A stretch of DNA of 64,000 nucleotides, from positions 3,000,001 through 3,064,000 of the forward strand of contig NC_134680.1 in assembly GCF_024713945.1 (NCBI RefSeq). The letters are read 5' to 3'. Position numbers and translations under genes: made by a program. This document shows positions 21,916-36,000 of this stretch, one piece after another. The DNA comes from Dermatophagoides farinae. Its lineage: Eukaryota; Arthropoda; Arachnida; Sarcoptiformes; Pyroglyphidae. Each line of letters begins with the position of its first letter. Positions within the stretch are counted from its first letter, which is position 1. The notes below the pieces were generated by a model. It made no database searches. It was not told where the DNA came from and was given only the letters and a program-made list of their open reading frames with translations.

Positions 21916-24546
21916 CTATAGATAGATGACAATAACAAATGAGGATTAACTAATCAAGCGCGCAAAGAATAGAATGGAAAAAAGAATTGAAAAAAAACCA
22001 TGTATATGCATGCATCGACGGGGGAGGGTTATTCAAAGATTCTGGATTGGAATTGGAATATGTTTTATAAGCTAAAATAATAATAATAATAATAACAACA
22101 AGCAAACGAAAATCGAATGATAAATGATACATTTTTGTTTGATCATTTGATGATGATGAAAATAACAACAAAAAAAAAGGTTAACTGAGGACATTGAAAA
22201 CAAGAAGAGTTTGATTGGTTATAATTTAATGATTGTGGTTGGATTATTTTTTTTGTTCACCACATCAACAGAATTTCAAGTAGTTTTTTGATCAAACCAT
22301 AATATTGTCCTTATCTTGTATTCATTGGGGGGTGGTGGTGGCGATAGTAGTAGCAGTAAGTTTCAACACATGCTTCATTCGGATTAATTATCCAAAACAA
22401 AAAAAAAAACAAAAAAACCAATTATTATGATGGAATTATGAGAAAAAAAAAGATTTTCAAATTGATCAGAATCAGCACTGACCTGATGTGTGATTGCATG
22501 ATTGATCATGTGTTTTTTTTAAACTAAAGAAAAAAAAATAATCTTTTTCTTTATAATTTTTTTTTGTTTGGTAATTTTGTTGTTATTGATGATGATGATT
22601 AACCCGTTGAATATCAATGCTTTCATAGCTATAAAAACAAAAGCAAAAAAAATCGACAAAGTCAATTTTGCTCAATAGAATATTTAACCTAGACATAAAA
22701 AAAAACAAAACATTTCGTTGTTCATGGTCTGATGGGATGATGGAATTTTTTTTTTTTTTTTTGAAAAAAAAATCAAAGACAAACGAAATTTGAGACGAAA
22801 AAACGACAAAAAATTCATTCAAATAAAAATACGATGATGCCAAAATATAATATAGTTGCCGACTAATAAATTATATTGGGCAAGAAGCCAAATAAAAAAT
22901 AATCGATTGTAAATCGAGTGGTATAATTTCATCACCACCACCACCGCCACAACAACAATAACAGTTTCTTAATGTCAATGGAACATTTTTCATTAAATCC
23001 AATCATCAAACTGATCATCATTCATTCATTTGTGATCCATTTGTAAAAATCGGTACATTTGAACTAAAAATAGGAAAAAAACGCAAACATAATCCAGAAA
23101 AAAATTGACTGTCTGGCAAACCACCGATCATCCTCATCATGTGTATGTGTGTATATATACTTATATATTCAATAAAACACACAGGTACACATGGCTAGAA
23201 TTCTTCTTCAAGAATGCGATATAAATTATATAATAATCATCATCATCATTGAATCAATCAATCAATCAAGCAATCAATCAATCAAACAAACACAGAAAAT
23301 CAATCAGAAAAAAAGTCAAGTGGTTAAAAAAATGATGATGTTGATGATGATCATACATATACTATTGGATTTCCTGCTTTTTTGCTTGATACAATGTATT
23401 ACAATCAATCAATCAATCCATCGAACGATCGATCAATCAAACAAACAAATTAATAATTAGATCTGGTGATCGTATGTTCATTATCAAACAAATTGATTCG
23501 ATAACAAAAAACGATGACAACATTCCTACTCCTACTCCCACAATCTCTTTTCCGATATTATTTGTGTAGAATGAGAAATTTTTAACAAAAAAAAAACACA
23601 AACAAATGACAACTTTCTCATCCGACAATTCTACTACCAGAATTAAAAGAAAAGAAAAAAATCGATTCAAATCATCAGAGAAAAGACATGTCAAAATTTC
23701 TAACGTTTTGTTATTATATAATTATTGATTTAATGAATCTTTACAACATATTCTATCTATCACAAAAGTTTTATTCAGATCGAATTCTAGACGGGAAAAA
23801 ACAACAACCAACAACATCCTACCATAACACAGATAGCCTATTTGGTCCTATTTCTCCTCCTCAACAACAACAACAACAACTTTTCACTCTCACTTGAAAC
23901 AACAGGTCAGGTCAGATCGAGAAAAAACATGGCCTTGATGGCTAAAGCTTATAGCTAGCAATCAAGTCTTGTTGAAGGCAGAAACAGTAGTTTAGTAAAC
24001 AAAAACAGGACAAAAAAAATCTGTTTTTATTGAATGTTTGTGTGTGTGTGTCTGGTGAGAATCAAAAATCAAAAAAGAAAAAGGCATCTGTTCTTCATCT
24101 TACAATCATCATCATCTATTTTGTTTTCCATATAAACCAAATTGGATATCGTTATTACTGTATGCTGTTTATGAAGAGTGTTTGTCTGTGTGTGTGTGTG
24201 TACAATGTGAATGACCAAAAAAAATAAAAACCCGACAAGTGGTTCTCAAAAAAAAAATCTGGTCAAGTCATTTTGAAAGTTCAAGTCAAGTTGTAGTGTG
24301 TGTGTGTGTGTGAGGGGTGGAGGTTTACAAAGCCCGTTCGGTCTTTGATAGATTTACGAAACAAGCAGCAATATACTCTATTGTGTGATATTATCATTCA
24401 AAAAAAAAACTTTTACGTATTTTATGTATATAATAAATGCATATCAAAATGGCAAGATCCGATCAATTTACTGAATTTTATTTCTACTTTATTTGTATCA
24501 AAAAAAATGTCTTTCATTCATTAAATAAAATCAATTAAAATCTTAC

Positions 24547-24585
24547 CTGTATCGGCAATGATGACCGAAGGCAGTAACATTGGAT
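24547..24585 (-). other. Candidate 39-nt microexon
   Basis: On the minus strand a 39-nt block with near-balanced base composition is followed by a strong donor (ATACAG|GTAAGA) and preceded by ..AACAACAACAG. It differs sharply from the AT-rich DNA around it. All three frames are open. One contains an ATG (MLLPSVIIADT then a split codon), so it could be a first coding exon or an internal microexon. The upstream acceptor lacks a pyrimidine tract, which weakens the internal-exon reading. Confidence 0.25.
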
Positions 24586-27500
24586 CTGTTGTTGTTTTTA
24601 AATTCAGAGTTAAATGATGAGATGATGATTTGTTTTTAAATGACCAAAAACAAAACAAAAAGATTCAAATTCTTGATAAGTAGTACACACATAGACAGCA
24701 CACACACACACAAATAATATTTGAAAAACACTGATTGTTGTTGTTGTTGGTGGTGGTGTTAAAGATTAACCTATTTCAAGATGATGATCATGAAAAACAA
24801 AAAGAAAAAAATTTGGACCAAAAAAAGGGTTAACTTTGTTGTTGTAGTTGTGGTGGTGTTGTTATTGATCAAACAAACAAACAAATATATCATACACAGC
24901 AACAAACACACACACGAAAAAATGTGATAGACAGTGATTTTGTCTTTGAATAAAAATATGAATGGATAATTTTTTGTTTGTCGAAATAAATATACTGATG
25001 ATGATGATATCATCAAAAACAGATGAAAGAAATTAAAATGAGAAAAAATGTGGAATCGAAAATTCCATAGAACAAGTGATGCAACAATTTTATTTATGTT
25101 TCACATAAACAGACACAAAGACAGACAGACATAGACAATAATAATGCCCGAAATGGACAAAATATCTTGTCTTACGATGGTGATGTTGTTGTTGATGATG
25201 ATGATGGTGTAGGTTGTTGTGTTGATAAAAATGTCAAAATTCTAAGAAAACAAATTAAAACAGTAGTAATGTAACTAAAAAAAAAGTGCAATTTCAGATA
25301 AAACATATACACACTCGCAAAGACATAGAATCTATGTTGTAGATGAAAATAGCTTATAGTTTTAAAGAATTTTATTATTATATGTTAAAGATGGTTAATT
25401 TTTTGTTTCTAGCTAAAAAAAACAATTTTTCAGATGATTATAATTCTAAAATATACAATGATGATGATGATGATGATGATGATAATTTCCGGTAATGATG
25501 AATCATAGCTGCTTATGAGATTAATGATGGCGCGTCATCAAATGATTGGTTGTTTATAACAATTCATCATTATTCCTTTGATCATCACACACACACACAC
25601 ACATACGCATCAATCACAACACATTGCGTATTATTATTTTACATAATAACAGACAGGCAGACATTTATTGATGAATAACTACCATCTGATTCAGATGGAA
25701 ACAATAACATATAAAAAAAAACACAATTCCGGTTATTGTTTAATTGTATCAATTTTGATAATGATGATGATGATGATGTTTATTTTCTTCATCAATGAAG
25801 GTGGATTATGGTCACAATTTTTAAAACAAAAATAGAATTTAGTATAAACGATGGACACAAACACAAGTAGCAGATACAAGTGACAAGAGAGAAAGAATGA
25901 GTCTACGTCATTCATAAAAATTTCACATGTAATAGCATCGATTACATCATGTCATTTTTTTTTCTCTCTCTATCTCTCTCTATTTCATTTATTCATCAAT
26001 CAAATCAAATAGTGATGTGTATCTAATAATGAAAATGTTCGATTCATTGATTGTTTGTCGTCGAATGACGTCGTTCGTTTTGATATATTGGACTTTTGAT
26101 CTTTTTTTTTTTTTTTTACTTTCTTCAATTTTCTTTTCACATTTGGTTGGTTGTTTTTATTTTCATTCCATTTTTTCTTTTAAAAATTTCGCTTGATAAT
26201 CATCATTTGGTCTATATGGTGTTGGTCGTCATCATCACAAGATTTGAAGTAAACACATACGCACATGCACACAGTTTTTTTTTTGTTGGTCACAAGATGA
26301 ATGAAAATTTCAAAAAATCAAAATCCAACTGTTTGAATACCGAATAGGATCTAAAGAAAAGAAAAAACAAAATTAGAGATGATACAATCATGAAAATTTT
26401 TGAGGGTGGGTGGAAAGCAATGTCTTGTGGCCTGTGGAAATGTGAGTCATCAACATCATCATAGAGAACATATTAGAACATTGAACAAATCATTTGTTTA
26501 TGGCTGACAAACAAAAACAAGGCCAATTTTTGGAATGACAGACAGAAAAAAAGTTTGGATCCAACAAATATGTTATCATGAAAAATAGCGGGTATTGAAC
26601 AACAACAACAACAACAACAAACAATGTGATGCAATGTGATCCGTTCAAAATTTTTTTTCTTGTTTTTTTTCATCGTTATTTTTCCAATTCACAAACACAC
26701 AAACAATGATTATGACATCACCATATAAATAAGCAACAACAACAACAACAACTTTTATTTTTAACCGAAATAAAATACATTCCAGCTGACACACACACAC
26801 ACAAACGAAACGAATCGAACCGAACCAGTATGATCCAAATTGGTCTTCATGTACTTTTCAGGTTGTTTTTGTTTTTGTTATTGTTTGCTGCTTGTTATTG
26901 CTATTTTGGCGCGTAGTTTTTCATTTTATATTTATGCATGTGTATATGGCTCACTATTATATTTTATCTATTATTATCTATTATTATTATTATTATTATT
27001 GTGAAAAGAATTCGAGCCTCAATCGTCATTTTTCGTTTCACTTTTTGGGGTTTTGTATATTCATATTCGTATTCGTTGATTATGATTGTGATGATGATGT
27101 TAAAGTCTACAACTAACATACACATGTACAATGTTGTTATTGTTGTTGTTTTCATTTGAATTGCATGAATGAATAGCCTTCTTCTCAATTCACAATTCTT
27201 TTAGGCAACACACAAAACTTTTTAATTTCTAGAAGAAAAAGAAACTTATTTTCACTGTGTTTCACTTAGCTATTCTTGGCTATTATAATCAAGATGATGA
27301 TGATGATGATAATGATAATCGAAACAAACAAATATATTTAGAGACACAAGGAAAAAAGATTATTCAAATTACGATAGATTAGAATTCAATAATGTTGATG
27401 ATCCATATACAAACACAAACATAATAGAATTTAATCTTCTGTCTTCGGTCATTCTTGTTGTAAAAACATTCGTTTGGTCAGTAATACTTGCTTGTATTTT

Positions 27501-27838
27501 CATATGAATCTCACCTTTTTTTCAGTGCGCTGTTGTGTATAAGACACCAAAGGTTTAGAATGTAGAATGTTCAAAAAGAAAGAATCGAGATGTTTTTTTT
27601 TCTTGTATTCAAAGGAAATAAACAGAAATTCCATTCACTTAAAATGTAAGTAAACATCAATCAATTCATAGCAACAAAATACAATAATAAATAATAACGA
27701 TGGTGATGATGACGATGATGAGAATACTAAGCCCGATTTTTCGAAAAAGAGATGAGCAAGAGAAAATGCAAAAGAAAAAAACATTGGCCGTCATATACCA
27801 TACATTGACATGGCCAAAATATGATGATGATGATGATG

Positions 27839-27910
27839 ACGGTGGTGGCGGTGGCGGTGATGATCGAAGACTCCGCGCGCGCGATGACGACGACTACGAA
27901 GACGACAACG
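27839..27910. other. Local GC-rich patch with (CG)n
   Basis: Within the (GAT)n context, a 70-bp stretch is rich in GGTGGC, CGCGCGCGCG (27876-27885) and GACGACG triplets. An ATG-initiated frame (27700-27948, 82 codons) runs through it but is mostly Asp/Gly runs. I do not call it a gene. Confidence 0.5.
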
Positions 27911-29536
27911 ACAACAATGAACAAACCAAATCAATGAAAAGATACTAACCAATTGGATGATGATGATGATGATGATGATCGGCATTAGAAAATGTCAAGA
28001 TACTACACATACACAAACACTGCAGACACTGCACAATGTAGAAAGTAGTGGTATATCAATCAATGAACTTTATGTATTTGTGGTTGGATACAAAAAAATA
28101 TTCTTCTGTAAATAGCATACATCATACTATATATAAAAACGATGATGTATAATAATAGTAGTGGCCATGATGATGGTGTGGTTGAACTTTAATATACTAA
28201 TTCATTATAATGCTACTATCTACTTTAAACTAAATTTGTAATTATTTTTATGAATCATAACCAATAATTCAAAATAGTAGTAGCATGAACGTTTGTGAAA
28301 AAATTTGGCGCGTTATTGAAATGATAATAAAAAACGTATATACTGGCAAACGTGTTTCATATGTTTATATTACAATTGTTTTGTTGGCTTGTTTTTGTTT
28401 TTGTTGTTGTTGTTGTTAATCGATAACGAGAATCAAAGAATTGAGTGTGATGGTAGTAGGGGTAAATATTATCATTTTGAGCCTATATATATACGAGCGT
28501 TCAATGTTCTCACAATGATGAATGATATTTGTTACTGTGATATCTGTTTGTTGTTGTTGTTAATTTTTTTTCTGTAGTAGTAGCATTGATTATCGTGAGT
28601 CGCCGGTATTATTTTTTTTATTCCATTTATATCCATTTATTAATATACCACTACCTGATTTATTTTAAAGTTTAAGTACATTCTTGAATACAGTCAATAC
28701 CGCATCGGCGAACTAAACACTAAACGTTGCCGATCGACCACCTTAGCAACAGACAAACTATGGACGAACTTCGTTTTTTTGTTTTCCATCCTTATTTTGA
28801 TCATCATCATTCCAAGTGGAACATATTTTTCTATAGATTTACACGCTAACCATCTGCTGGTTGTCGAACATAGAGTTTTGACTGTAAAATCTGATGATGA
28901 TGATGATGTATCTGTTGTAAGGAATATGCATTTTGACCACCTTGGTTCACTATATTATTATTTGTTATTATTGTTGTTGTTGTTGTCAACCCGTCGAATT
29001 GAAGGCATGAATGAATTGCGCTACGGCCATCTACCTGTGCATCATCATCAGTATGTGTGTCGGGGCTATTGGTAGTGGTCAGATGTTATTGTTATGGTCA
29101 TTATAAAAAAAGATGGAATGGAATTTATTCCCGCTTTTTAAGAATCGCTAATAGCGACCCTCTCACCTTTTTCATATATGAAAATAGGGAGTAGAAGAAG
29201 GAGGAGGATAATAAAGTGTGGGAATATATTGCAGGCAATGATGTAGACAGGTTATACCCGAAAAATAATAATATACAATGAGATCTGTCTGGTCCCCGAC
29301 AAAAAATGATGATGGTGGATGTTTGTTTTTTTTTATTGCCGCGTCCTGTCCTCCCTCCTCTCCACAACAACAACAACAACAACAAAATAATAATAACAAT
29401 CGACAATGAACCTACTCAAATATACTCTTTTATGAATCGATGCAAGTAGCGGCAAAACTCCACATACACACACACACACACACACGAAACATCCATATAA
29501 TTTTAGCATTCGCGCCTCTCTATCTCCAAATTCTGG

Positions 29537-29590
29537 TTTGGTTGGTTGGTTGGTTGGTTGGCTGGCTGGCTGGCTGGTTGGCTGGTTAGT
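29537..29590. repeat. (TTGG)n/(CTGG)n tetranucleotide repeat
   Basis: Consecutive ggtt units pass into ggct units and back. A second, shorter (TTGG)n block lies at 29889-29912. Confidence 0.95.
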
Positions 29591-32500
29591 CGGTTTTGGT
29601 TTTTGATTCAATCGATTTCAAACACACAAACATAACAACAACAAACATCACTTTTAAAAAGCAACGATTTTTAGTAGGGGTCCGTTGAATAGAAAGGGGA
29701 AAAACGAAAAAACCAGTCTAACGACAACAACATAATTTTGGAATCGCGCGAACAAAATACAAAAACAAACGAGCCAAGAATTTGGTTTTTTTCTTTTGCT
29801 TGCCTCCACCAGCAATGAATGGATTCAGATGATGATCATCATCATCCAGTGTGAAAAACAACCATCCCGATCACCTTGCTTTGGTTGTTTGTTTGGTTGG
29901 TTGGTTGGTTGGTGGTGGTTGATGGCCACACGCATAAGTTCGTTTGCCTTGATTTTCTGTTGCTTTCTTTCTGACGACGACGATGATGATGATGATGTCG
30001 GGGTAATCTTACTCATATCATCATTATATAATACACATACATTGCTTACCCATATATATTATATAAATATAAATATAAATATATATTAAAGTTTTTTGGA
30101 TAGCACAGGAAAAGTGTGAATGATCCTCAAAAGTAATAATGATTATGATGATGATTTGTAATGCCACCTTGTGTCGAAATGTTGCAACTAGTACTACCAT
30201 TTATTTTCAGAATTTTTAGACTTTTAGAAAATTCCATCACTTAAACACAGTATGATGATGCGCTTTAACTCTGCCAAAAAAAAAAAAATCATTTCGCCAG
30301 GTGTATTTAAAGGATTTATGATTTTTTTTTTGATTCCTCTCATTCATCATTCAGAGATGATGATGATGAAGAATGATGGTCAAGATCATTTAAATGGATC
30401 ATTGTTTTTGGTTAAGCATCGCGAATCTTTCTTTCATTTTCTTTTTTTCGTTATTGTTGCTGTTGCTGTCGTTAATGATGATATCCAATATATAACAATG
30501 GATGCTCATTGATATAATAACATATAAATGGGGAGATTGCCTTGTCCAACATACAAACACAAATATATAATAGTATGTTTTCAAATGAATCGAATTGATA
30601 ATCTATTCTTTTCTTTTTTTTTTTTTTCATTTTTTGGAAAGTTAGGGGTGAGCATCATCATTATCATTAAATCAATAACAATATCCATTAATCTTAAATC
30701 AATCTTTGAATAGTCAGCCAAAGAGAAAGAGAAAGAGAGAGAGAGAGAGAAAAATAAAGAATAGATTTCAGGTGATTACGTTCACTGACCGCTACGTTAA
30801 TGATGATGATTTTGGATCATTGTTAATGGTCAACAACAATAGAAAAAAAGGCAAATCTTAATGATTAACAAAAAAAAAAAAAAAATAGATATTAACATTG
30901 ATTCTTCGAAAATAATCAATCAATCAATTGATTTCAATTTAGAAAAAAAAACAATTCATTTCTTTAGAAAAAAAGATTATCGAATCAGCAGGTGATGAAC
31001 GAAAGAATCGATTTAAAAAAAAATTTTCAACATTTTACCCAAAATATTACATAGTTTCGATTGTCAACGGAATAATAGTGTGTGACACATATTATATAAT
31101 AATGCTATTTATGTCAAATCCAAAGCCAAAAAAAAAATCATTTCAATTCCAGATCCCTTTTCAACAAATATAGACATATATATCTGGCACATAATCAAAC
31201 TAGACACGATGATAATCAGACAGACAAACAAATCTGTCTGGATGTTTGTTTGATTGATGATGATGAGTCATGAACACGACCCTATTTTTTCTTGGTTTTT
31301 TTTTGCGTAAAATTTAATCATTCAAATTATCAATACTGCCGATTCGATTGATCGATTATTCAAAATCGATTATAATTTTTTTTTGACCAAATCATAATTA
31401 GCCCCCTTTTTTAACTATTTTGTCAAGATGTCGATTAATGATTGATTTTTGTTATTGTTCATTAGTGGATTCTTATTATATCTTTTTTTTAATATGACCG
31501 TGATGATAGTTTTCACTGTTTATTATTCACCATTGTATCATTGATCAAATAATCCATTAATTGTTTGTTTTTCTTCATAGATAAAATCCATTATCCAAGT
31601 TAATGATGATGATGAACAAAAAATAAAAAAAAATACAGAATAACGATGGACAATCAATACAATTCTCTGATATTTTATTTTTATTATTATTAAACCAAGA
31701 CCTGATGACCTGTTGATAATGGCCCATCTCTTCCTATTCATCCTGTCCATGATCATCATTATATCAATTGAATTTCTGGAAACGAAAAACGATTCAAAGG
31801 TCCAAGGACAATGATTGTGAATAATTATAGTCAGTGTTCAAATTTTTTTTTATTCAATTTATTTTTATTTTCTTTACATTCAAAATTAATGATTGCACAT
31901 TTGACCGGAATAGACAACAAAAAAAATATGCATGCAGTATGAAAAACAAAACTAAAATGACAATTATTATTATTTAAAAAAAAAAATAGACAAAACAAAG
32001 ACAAATGACAAATGTGTTTTTTTTTGGTGTTTGTGTTGAGATTTTCACTGTGATATATATATACACACACTCCTCCCACTCATTTTCCATCCTCTTCTTC
32101 TATATTTTTTTTCCTATTTATTAATATATTTTTCGTTGATTTTTTTTTTTGCTTTTTTAAATATCATGTTGATGAAGAATCTCTATATATTCACTGGCAA
32201 TAAAATCATTGTGTTGTGTGTGTGTGTAGATGGAATTATACCCAAAGTATAGGGTCCAAAAATATGATGGTAAAACAAACGAAAACAAAACAGATGATGA
32301 TGAATCATTAGTTGATCTAAATGAGCGGTCATTATCGACGTTCTTATGAACAAAAAAAAAAATTGTTGCAATATTCATCATCATCATCATCGTCATTTTT
32401 CGGTCATTAAGCCGTCCACTTACATTCATACTCACGGTGGTCTCATTAAACGAAAAAAAAATATCCAAATTGACATTTAAAAATAATGGCTACTCATCAA

Positions 32501-33051
32501 TTAACGTTGACATAATGTCAACAAACACCAACAACAACAATAAAAACAACGGAAAACATCAACAATCGAACATCGATTGTTTCGTATGTCACTTGAAATT
32601 CGTTTCGAATTTTTTTTCTAGAATTTGCGTTATGATCATCATCATCATCATGATCATTGTTATTGTAGTGATGATAATGATCATCATCATTGTTAAAATT
32701 CATAAATCATTTCGGTACATTTCTGGGTAGTTTGGTTTTTCAAAACAGAAAAAATGAAATTTTTTCCATTTTTCTTCCTTATTTTTTTTCCTATTATCGC
32801 TACTGATTATAATAGCAATGATGTTGCTTTGTGTATACATTTTTTTTCTTTATTTTATTTTTTTTTGTTTGAAACATTGTTTCTCATCACATTCATTCGT
32901 ATGACGATGGGGGTTTTGTGTTTGAAAACCAACCAGGATATCTCAATATTCAATGTTATCGTTCGTTTGTTTTGTCTACTTTTGTTTTTTTTGTCAAAAT
33001 CAGCAAAAAAAAGTGAATAATTATCTGGCTTACGGGCTCGAGCCATTCCAA

Positions 33052-33052
<1 letters not shown>

Positions 33053-33088
<36 letters not shown>
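33053..33088. repeat. (CA)n microsatellite, 36 bp
   Basis: An uninterrupted CA tract. It sits between two ggctcgag-containing segments (33034-33041 and 33110-33117). Confidence 0.97.
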
Positions 33089-33091
<3 letters not shown>

Positions 33092-36000
33092 GAAGACAAA
33101 TAAAAAACTTGGCTCGAGGTAAGTTTTTTTTGTTCCTTGTCACACTATTATTATACGATCAAACACTTTTTACCTGTGAATACAAATATAGATATTCGTT
33201 CCATATGGTGGATGAAGAATGGAGGAAATCATACGAGAAGAATATATACGTTTATTATGTGTGAGTGTATGCGTGTATGTTCTCTTAGTCATCTTCGTAA
33301 GACCGGTAGCTAAAAGAATTTATCATAAATCAAATTCGTCTGTCTCCGTATCTTTGTGAGTGTGTGTGTGTGTTTTGGTATTCTTTTTTTCTTTTTTTTC
33401 TTCTACTTCAAAAGAAATTATTATTGTATGTACTTGGCTATCATCATCGACAACAACAACAACAACAACAAAAAATGATCATCATCATCATGAATGGTCG
33501 ACATAATTAATAATCATCATCATCATTGAATAAATATGAACATTCATTCATTCTCTCATGTATGTAATAATAATAATAACAACGATGAACGTTTCACAAT
33601 TGTTTCGTCGATTGAAAAAAAAATATGGCCCCGGTTAAAAACGTATCGAATGAGATATGAGAACGGTAAACGACGAAACGACAAAAACATGAATTTTCAA
33701 AGTTTTTTTCCTTCATTTTATCTTTTCACATTTTTCACAGTACTGTATACATATATATTTCATTTATTGATGATGAATTTTTTTTTGCCAGTCGAATGGA
33801 TCGTGCCGAATATTTTTTTTTTTCATTCTCATTTCTCATTGATTTATCTCACGAATTGAAAAATGGCAATCGCAATATTTTCGATCCCGAAAAATGGTAA
33901 AATCTTCTGTCATTGATTGGAATATTTTCAATTTTTTTTCGTTATGAAAATGATAATTTCCGAGCAACGAAAAAGAAACCAAATGTAGAAGAAAATATGT
34001 CATGGTTGAAAATGGTGATGTTTTTTTTCTCTCCCTCTCCTTTCTTTTCCAGTTATCATTCGCATTCAATGATTATGATGGATGTTCACTGTTATGGGTG
34101 GCTATTATTCCGTGAAAAACATACGATGAAGATGATGATGATGATGATGTTCAACAAATCGATGAGAAGAGAGGAGAAAACATAATTAATAATTTTTTTT
34201 GTTCATCTTTTTGTGCCCCTTTTTTTGGTAGGTGTGTTTCTATCGATTAGATTCGAATATTCGAATAATTTTTTTTTACCCATGATGATGAACGTATTAG
34301 CCAATATTATTTTATTGAATTCGCCTCTCACTTTATATACGTAAATTAAAAATCGCAGTTTAAAGAAAAAAAAAGAGAATGATTTTTGATTGATGATTTT
34401 CAAACTCGAATGATGCCTACCATTTTTTTGTTGTTGTTGCTGATCATGATTCAATTTATGATTATGATAATCATAATGATGTGTAAGAATTGTAAAAAAA
34501 TGATACCGAAAAAAACATCTTACCTTTGTATGTGATACAAATTTTTTTTTCATTTTTTTCGAACGAAAATTAAAATTTATCAAAAAAAAAACAATTAAAA
34601 GTGGGCAGCAACGATAAGATTGATTCAAAGTGGTTGGTTAGTATTCAAATATGGCGTGTGTCCGAAATGTTAACGCCTTGTAAACAACAGCCCACATTTG
34701 AATTCTAGAATGGTCAGCTAATAGTTTTATAGTGTGATTTATTCTCTTTCTTTTTTTTCCATCTGATTTCATTGATACTATCATTTGTGAAATTTTTAAA
34801 ATAAATGTGACAAAAATTTTCGGTATGCGTGTGTGTGTGTGTTTTTTTCTGGAATAATCCACAAACTCATACACACGTTTTTACGTTGTGTTACGCCTAC
34901 AATGCAAAAAAAAAAATTCCATCGAGTAATTTGCCGGAAAAATTTATGACATTTCTCTTTCTCTCCCTCTCTCTCTTTCACTTTTTCTCGTCTGCTACAT
35001 AAAACGCATTAAAGTGATGTTACTTCATGTGATGGTGGGTTAACCTTTTTGATCAAGTGGAGAATTTTGTTTTTAAGTTTAAACTTTCATGAATCACATG
35101 AAGAATTTCACACTCACGCACTTAGTTTCTATGTGGGATTAATGTGTGTGTGTGTGTGTGTGTGTGACATACATATGTCGACTATTTTGTACGAATAAAT
35201 CACAGGGCGTTTTATTCCAGAAAAAAACCAGAAAACGCACACCCACCCACACACACACACACACACATTGGAGAGAGTCGAGAAAAAAAAGGATAATTGT
35301 TTGTAATAAATTTTTTTACACTTGCCGAATATCATGTGTGTGTGTGTTTTTTTTTTTTTTTTTTTTGGTTTTGTTGTACAAAGTTAGACTGAATAATGAA
35401 AATGAAGAAAAAAAATTCGAAAAAAAAACAATTTTCATCCGATCCAATTAAAATTAATTATCACACAGCATTCGTTTTTGAGCCATATGCCAATGTGTGT
35501 GTGTGGATTGGATTTCCGATCCGTTTCGTTGATATAGATAGAGTTGGAGAGAAAAGGCCATTTTGACATGTTTGGAAACAAAAAAAAAAAAAAATAAAAA
35601 CTTTGCCATAACTTTACCGTATTATGATGTTGATGATGATGTCGATATATAAATCGTTGACATGTGACTAAACATGACCAAAAATTGAGAATGAAAGAGA
35701 GACAGAAAATGAGAAAAAACTCTAACCACTATATCACAATGAATGCATCTAAAGCAAGTGATGTCGTTAAATAAAAATTAATTATTTTTTGGTTGAAAAA
35801 AAACTTTTTCCTCTCTCTTTCTCTCTTTTTTTCTTTTTCTATCCGAAATTCCCGGCCTTCGAATTTATACTTCCCGGGTAATAATAATCACAGAATCACA
35901 CATACGCACAAATATATAATATAAGCCCCATGTTTTACTCTAGGATTCTTTTTGTTTGTTTGTTTCGGGATCCAAGAATTGCTTGCTTGCTCGAAACATA

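Larger units (their letters stand above)
21916..33052. other. Gene-free microsatellite-rich stretch, first part
   Basis: Dominated by (GAT/ATC)n, (CA/GT)n, (CAA/TTG)n, (AATC)n around 23256-23285 and 23403-23445, and homopolymers. More complex patches lie at 24540-24590 (possible exon), 27840-27910 (GC-rich), 28680-28770 and 29020-29350, but none gives a credible protein frame with a proper start. Confidence 0.5.

Noticed and set aside
23250-23450. Regularly spaced aatc units looking like a repeat array
   Set aside because: Simple (AATC)n/(AAAC)n microsatellite, not a CRISPR or other structured array.
27700-27948. 82-codon ATG-initiated acidic frame
   Set aside because: Mostly Asp and Gly runs from simple repeats; the complex part shows no recognisable domain.
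28779-29075. 98-codon frame with a hydrophobic N-terminus resembling a signal peptide
   Set aside because: It begins at TTG rather than ATG, is full of ATT/GAT/TTG repeats, and has no splice or family support.
34638-34874. Minus-strand frame ending WAVVYKALTFRTHAIFEY
   Set aside because: Only a short complex tail after a weak acceptor; no donor, partner exon or family match.
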